This document shows, piece after piece, positions 60,517 through 64,000 of a stretch of DNA of 64,000 bases (the first letter of the stretch is position 1; each line of letters opens with the position of its first letter). The position numbers were made by a program, and so were the translations under genes. The notes beneath the pieces were generated by a model, which saw only the letters and a list, made by a program, of their open reading frames with translations, was not told where the DNA came from and did not search any database. The DNA comes from Microbacterium sp. LWO13-1.2 (GTDB lineage Bacteria > Actinomycetota > Actinomycetes > Actinomycetales > Microbacteriaceae). The DNA lies in the NCBI RefSeq assembly GCF_038397725.1, contig NZ_CP151634.1, positions 1,674,001 to 1,738,000 of the forward strand, given 5' to 3'.

Positions 60517-61658
60517 GCCACCCCCAGCTTGCTAGCCATGCCCTCGAAGGTTGACTGCTTCGCAGTGCCGAGCAAGCCGAAGGCGTCTCGGTACAGCGTT
60601 CGTCCCTCCATCGCGTCCACGATGACGGCGCGCGCAAAGGACTGACTGATTCGAAGTGGCTGTGTGTTGTAGTAGTCGCCGCCGCTGCCTCGACGTGAGT
60701 CGATAATCTCCTTCAGCCGTGCGAGTTCCGTCTCGTACTGGCTTCTGTAGCCGTCCCAACCGATCGCGCCCATGTCATAGATTCGCTTGAGGACTACCAG
60801 TGTGCTCACCTTGTAGAGGCGGGCAAGGCGATTCAGTTCGGGGAGATTGGTTTCCCCTCTGAAGTCTGATCGGATGCTACTCATCGGAACGAGCACCTCA
60901 GCGGCAACCTTGTTGGCCCAGAGCTCGTGATCGTTCGCGGTTGATTCGGCCATTTGGGCATCAGAAAGGGCGCTCTCGCCAAGCCAAATGTGCGCGAGCT
61001 CATGAATCAGCGTGAACATCTGCGCCGACTTGGTATCTGCACCGTTGACGAAGATGAGGGACGCCAGCGGGTCTGCGAGCGCGAATCCGCGGAACTCCTT
61101 CGGCCGGAGCACGCGGTGGGTGTTGCTTCCAACGATGCCGGACACCATGACGAGGACGCCGGTTTGCTCGATCGAGTCAATCAGCTGTCGAAGGGCGATC
61201 TCCCAGGAGCCGAATCGGGAACGTCGATCCATGTTGAAGTCAATCGTCCGGCGGATCTCATCGGCGACCGATTCCACCTGGTCAGAAGTGTCCGAGGAAC
61301 CGACAAACGGTAGTAGCTCGAAGCCTTGCTCCACGGCGTATGTTCTGAACCAGTCCTGGCGGCGCTGGGCCTCATAGATCGTGTCGAGGAGGTCTGCGCT
61401 CGGTTCGCTCACTCCCGCGTTTCGTATCGTTCGGAAGTCGGGTATAGGCACCGTTTCAACCGGCGGCTCCGGGAGGAACAGATAGCCGAGGGGGGCGTGG
61501 GTCGCGTGCGCGAACTCCTCGAGTTGTCTGAATGTGGGAGATCCTTCACCGTTAGCCCAGCGAGCGTATCGCTCGTATCGGGAACTGCCTTCACTCATCC
61601 CTGAGCGGTCGAGAGCCCAAGCGAGAAGTTGTGGACTTACATCCATGCGCGCAGTCAC
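60513..61658 (-). CDS. HTH plus ImmA/IrrE-family metallopeptidase, partner of the PIN protein
   Basis: The 381-residue protein has an N-terminal XRE-like region (about 1-60; RYARWANGEGSPTFRQLEEFA) and an ImmA/IrrE zinc peptidase domain with HEXXH in LIHELAHIWLGESAL (about 217-221) and a downstream Glu-Asn in WANKVAAEVLVP. Such proteins bind their own operator and may degrade or control the partner. GTG 61658 has AGGGAGGGGG in front. It is cotranscribed with the PIN gene at 60031. Confidence 0.82.
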   Translation of the reverse strand: MTARMDVSPQLLAWALDRSGMSEGSSRYERYARWANGEGSPTFRQLEEFAHATHAPLGYLFLPEPPVETVPIPDFRTIRNAGVSEPSADLLDTIYEAQRRQDWFRTYAVEQGFELLPFVGSSDTSDQVESVADEIRRTIDFNMDRRSRFGSWEIALRQLIDSIEQTGVLVMVSGIVGSNTHRVLRPKEFRGFALADPLASLIFVNGADTKSAQMFTLIHELAHIWLGESALSDAQMAESTANDHELWANKVAAEVLVPMSSIRSDFRGETNLPELNRLARLYKVSTLVVLKRIYDMGAIGWDGYRSQYETELARLKEIIDSRRGSGGDYYNTQPLRISQSFARAVIVDAMEGRTLYRDAFGLLGTAKQSTFEGMASKLGVA

Positions 61659-62100
61659 GGTCCCCCTCCCTCACTCATGCCTTGAATATACACAGGCGTG
61701 ACTCTTCACCAACTCAGCAGCGCAATGCTAGGCGAGAACGACTGAACGCGAATCATGTCATGCGTCTCAGACATCGAGCCTCGGAAATAGGTCGCGAGCC
61801 TTCATCTTCAGCGCTTCGCGAGTTGCACGTCCACAACGAGGGTCGGGTTTCGATGGCCCCGTTCCATGTGCGGTCGGGGCCAGGCCGATGAGCGAACGCT
61901 TCCCGCGAAGCCGCTCTCTGTTCGCACCTCGCGCACGTGTGCCCCAAAGTCATCGAGGATGATCGAGGTGCTTCAGCGTACGACGGGACGATGACGACAT
62001 CGAGCACCGGATCAAATCTTGATCCCGAACGGCGAAGCCCCCGACCGTGATGCAGTCGGGGCTTTGTGCTTCGAGAACGTCGGTCGCCGTGCGAATGTCG
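61659..62100. other. Intergenic region between the two toxin modules
   Basis: No gene is supported in these 442 bases. At 62034-62065 a hairpin (AGCCCCCGAC with GTCGGGGCTTT, one bulged base) is the likely terminator of the zeta-toxin operon, which ends at 62101. The part just after 61659 should hold the promoter of the ImmA/IrrE-PIN operon. Confidence 0.4.
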
Positions 62101-63114
62101 TCACCGCGACGGTCCGGTCTGCCCAGGGCCACCCGGCACCATGATCGGTGTCGATGTATACATAGAGTCCTCGGGCTGCAACGAGCGACGCAACGACGCA
62201 AGACGCGCAGAAACCTTCTGCTCCATCACGGTTGCAAATGTCCCGCCCGCGGGCACGAGCAGTTCCGGGATCACCTCGTCGATCGCAATGGCGTGCAGCT
62301 CGACGAGCGACTGCGTCACACCGCGCGGCAGGTCGCTTCTTGATGTCGCGAAGTCGGTGACATGGTGCAACTCACTTAGCCATTGAGTCGCGCCGAATCG
62401 ACCCAGGCGTGCCGATTGTGCAATCGACAGGGCCGCACTTGCGCCAGCGAAAGCATCCATTGCCCCCGCGCGCTGCGCGTCGAAGACTGCCTGACCGTCG
62501 CGTCCCAGCACTGTGAGTCGATCCACGGGTGCCGACTCTTCTGCGACGGCAACGAGCGAATGTGTACCAGTGAACCCGCGATCATGCGCAGCCAGGCTTG
62601 TGTACTGCGCAGGGGCGCCCGCATGCACCTCGCGCAAGTATTGCGACACAACGGACATCAAGCTTTCCGCGCGTCGCGAGGCGACAACGACGACGCGCGT
62701 ACCGAACCCTTTGGTAGCGAACCGTGCCGCGGTGGCCATGGCGACCGAAGGATCTTGGAATGTGCCTTCAAGGAGCAGCGAGCGATGGTTCTCCCGGGCG
62801 AATCGAACGCAGCCGCGCACCCATTCAGCGGTGGCACGAGATAGGACCGCGGATGCTTCAGGGGAGCGAGCATCAGCGAGCTCGAGCAAGCGCGGATGGA
62901 ACGCCCGAAGATCGTTCGCGTTCAGTGCGGCGAGGTCGGCGCCGTGTTCTGCGATAAGTTGGCCCGTTGGCCGAGACCTACCGGCTCCGGGCTGACCGAT
63001 CAGCAAGACAAGCGTCGGATCATCGCTCGAGACTGCGCGCGGGAAGTAGAGCGGCAGGATGTCGCGCCGCAGAATTTCCTGATGGCTCTCGTCGCTGAGC
63101 TCCCAGTCGCTCAC
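62101..63114 (-). CDS. Zeta-toxin family protein with altered Walker A
   Basis: The 337-residue protein matches zeta toxins (UDP-N-acetylglucosamine kinases that poison cell-wall synthesis): a P-loop strand LVLLIGQPGAGRSRPTG near residues 36-51, then ALNANDLRAFHP, where Asp and Arg/His match the substrate-binding stretch, and LLLEGTFQDPS. The Walker A lysine is replaced by Arg46 (codon AGG, one base from AAG), so the kinase may be weakened or inactive. The start is GTG 63114, overlapping the antitoxin stop (GTGA). Confidence 0.75.
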   Translation of the reverse strand: MSDWELSDESHQEILRRDILPLYFPRAVSSDDPTLVLLIGQPGAGRSRPTGQLIAEHGADLAALNANDLRAFHPRLLELADARSPEASAVLSRATAEWVRGCVRFARENHRSLLLEGTFQDPSVAMATAARFATKGFGTRVVVVASRRAESLMSVVSQYLREVHAGAPAQYTSLAAHDRGFTGTHSLVAVAEESAPVDRLTVLGRDGQAVFDAQRAGAMDAFAGASAALSIAQSARLGRFGATQWLSELHHVTDFATSRSDLPRGVTQSLVELHAIAIDEVIPELLVPAGGTFATVMEQKVSARLASLRRSLQPEDSMYTSTPIMVPGGPGQTGPSR

Positions 63115-63365
63115 GATGTCTCCCCATCGAGTTCGTGGGAGCGGGTGTCGATCCGTGCTGCAAGTTCTGCGACGGCGGCGCGGTCGTACGCGTCGACGGT
63201 GAGGACAGCGTCCCACCAGGCCGCAACCTCGGGCCGAATGCGATCAATCGCTCGCGGGTCAACTTCGACTGATCGGAGCAACCGTGCGGTTAATGCCGTC
63301 GCCGAGTTCCGCATCACGTCGTACGTGACCACGTCGTCCGTTCGCCATACCGACATCCGAGCCAA
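63111..63365 (-). CDS. Putative antitoxin of the zeta-type module
   Basis: The 84-residue protein lies directly upstream of the zeta-type gene and overlaps it by four bases, the standard order of antitoxin then toxin. It is helical (RNSATALTARLLRSVEVDP, VAAWWDAVLTVDAYDRAAVAELAARI, read in parts), like short epsilon-type antitoxins of actinobacteria, but I do not recognise it by sequence alone. The likely start is TTG 63365 with GGAGG five bases upstream; ATG 63356 is an alternative. Confidence 0.65.
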   Translation of the reverse strand: MARMSVWRTDDVVTYDVMRNSATALTARLLRSVEVDPRAIDRIRPEVAAWWDAVLTVDAYDRAAVAELAARIDTRSHELDGETS

Positions 63366-63419
63366 TCTTGCCTCCGAGGGCCAGATTACAGTGCGAGGTG
63401 TCGTGCCTCCGGTGACAGA

Positions 63420-63500
63420 TCAGCCGCGATCTCGCGGCCACGCCGTGGCAACAACTGAATCAAATCGACTCGGATCGACCTGATCGAGTTTGAGGTTCAA
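63420..63500 (-). pseudogene. Relic of a second integrase (C-terminal end only)
   Basis: On the minus strand the last residues before the stop at 63420, LDQVDPSRFDSVVATAWPRDRG, align with LDQARSDSVVAKALPRGEFGK, the C-terminus of the integrase encoded at 54631. No catalytic part of the recombinase is present upstream, so only the tail survives. It has the same orientation as the complete integrase, as if a second related element had been inserted and then deleted. Confidence 0.6.
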
Positions 63501-63859
63501 TCCGCGTGATTCCAGGTGAAGCGAAGCGCTGCCAAGGCGGTTAAGGATGTGAGTGACTGCCGCGCGCGAGACGCGTGTCAGCTCCCAGCTTTCGTGTCGA
63601 TGTCCGATGCGGTTCGCGCCGATAGCCCGGATAACTGGTCTTGTCGTGGCCATCGGGCCAGACCTTGAAGTGTGACGGGGCCTGAGTTGGTGAGCAGTTC
63701 TCGAGCGGGATCACGAGGGTGTGCGCTTCTCAAAGTAGCGAGTGGCACCAGCGGCGGAGCCGGATGGGGCAGCGGATCCCGCATGCTGTCCCACCTTCGT
63801 GCCAGAATCGCAATGACTGGGAGCCGCGTGCGCTTCGTCCTGCACGATGGAGGTTCGTT
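63501..63859. other. Non-coding stretch before the last gene
   Basis: I see no supported gene. The open frames have no family pattern. The end of the stretch supplies the ribosome binding site (GGAGG, 63849-63853) of the gene that starts at 63860. Confidence 0.3.
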
Positions 63860-64000
63860 GTGGAAGAAGATACTGAGGATCCGACCGTGTTGATCGCGCG
63901 ACTTCGCGATCAAGTCGCGCAGGTGCGGAAGAGCCGGATGGGCGCGCAGCGTACAGTCGCGACGTCGACCGTCCTAGAGGTCGCCCTCGAACGCACTTCC
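63860..64000 (+). CDS. Start of an unidentified protein (cut by window edge)
   Basis: GTG 63860 has GGAGG six bases upstream and opens a frame of 47 codons to the window edge without a stop. The peptide is MEEDTEDPTVLIARLRDQ and continues with a basic helical segment (VRKSRMGAQRTV). It could be the N-terminus of a DNA-binding or membrane-associated protein; too little is visible for a family call. Confidence 0.5.
   Translation, partial: MEEDTEDPTVLIARLRDQVAQVRKSRMGAQRTVATSTVLEVALERTS

Noticed and set aside
61753..62007. 84-codon minus-strand frame between the toxin modules
   Set aside because: No ribosome binding site, and the composition is unlike a protein; it may be a remnant at most.
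54550..64000. Right attachment site (copy of the tRNA-Ser 3' end)
   Set aside because: I looked for the TTCAAATCCCACCGTCACC segment and parts of it to the right of the integrase and found none; short matches such as GTCACCGCGACGG at 62099 are chance.

Overview
The window looks like the chromosome of a high-GC actinobacterium of the Microbacteriaceae, most like Microbacterium. The reasons are the strong G/C third-position bias, the actinobacterial short-form N-acetylglutamate synthase, ClpC, the cydABDC order, a tRNA gene that encodes its own CCA, and many leaderless genes with a TANNNT box six bases before the start codon. This assignment is an inference from protein and promoter style, not from a search.

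Layout. (1) 1-3372: end of a membrane protein gene and clpC. (2) 3432-27090: a large aromatic-acid catabolic island. It holds an aldehyde dehydrogenase, two flavin hydroxylases, an oxalomesaconate-hydratase-like amidohydrolase, a LigB-type extradiol dioxygenase, three tandem RraA/HMG-CHA aldolase paralogues, a second aldehyde dehydrogenase, a PucR-type regulator, a ThDP decarboxylase, an M20 amidohydrolase, a GntR regulator, a HisC-like aminotransferase, an ABC importer with a fused double permease, and a cassette of amidohydrolase, small protein and Rieske ferredoxin. A palindrome CGACAC-N-GTGTCG recurs at four promoters here, always 63-64 bp before the -10 box, which suggests one activator controls the whole set. 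(3) 27158-36890: housekeeping genes (argA-type NAGS, radA, cydABDC and small proteins). (4) 36892-54396: a hydroxyproline/proline catabolic island. It has an FCD-type regulator, a liv-type ABC importer, a three-part D-hydroxyproline dehydrogenase, an MHS transporter, a pyrroline-hydroxycarboxylate deaminase, a 4-hydroxyproline epimerase, a ketoglutarate-semialdehyde dehydrogenase, a prolidase-like amidohydrolase, a second proline-racemase-family protein and a pyrroline-carboxylate-reductase-like protein. A second near-palindrome (GTAATRTGTYACRCATTRC type) lies on three of its promoters. (5) 54490-64000: tRNA-Ser(CGA) followed by a mobile element: tyrosine integrase, excisionase, a truncated ParA, a redoxin, a charged coiled-coil protein, unknown proteins, an ImmA/IrrE-PIN pair, a zeta-toxin pair whose toxin lacks the Walker A lysine, and a relic of a second integrase. 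No right attachment site was found.

How it works together. In the first island, flavin hydroxylases and aldehyde dehydrogenases probably feed a trihydroxylated aromatic acid to the LigB-type dioxygenase. The hydratase and an RraA-type aldolase would then give pyruvate and oxaloacetate, as in gallate degradation. In the second island, L-hydroxyproline (perhaps released from peptides) is epimerised, oxidised, deaminated and oxidised to 2-oxoglutarate.
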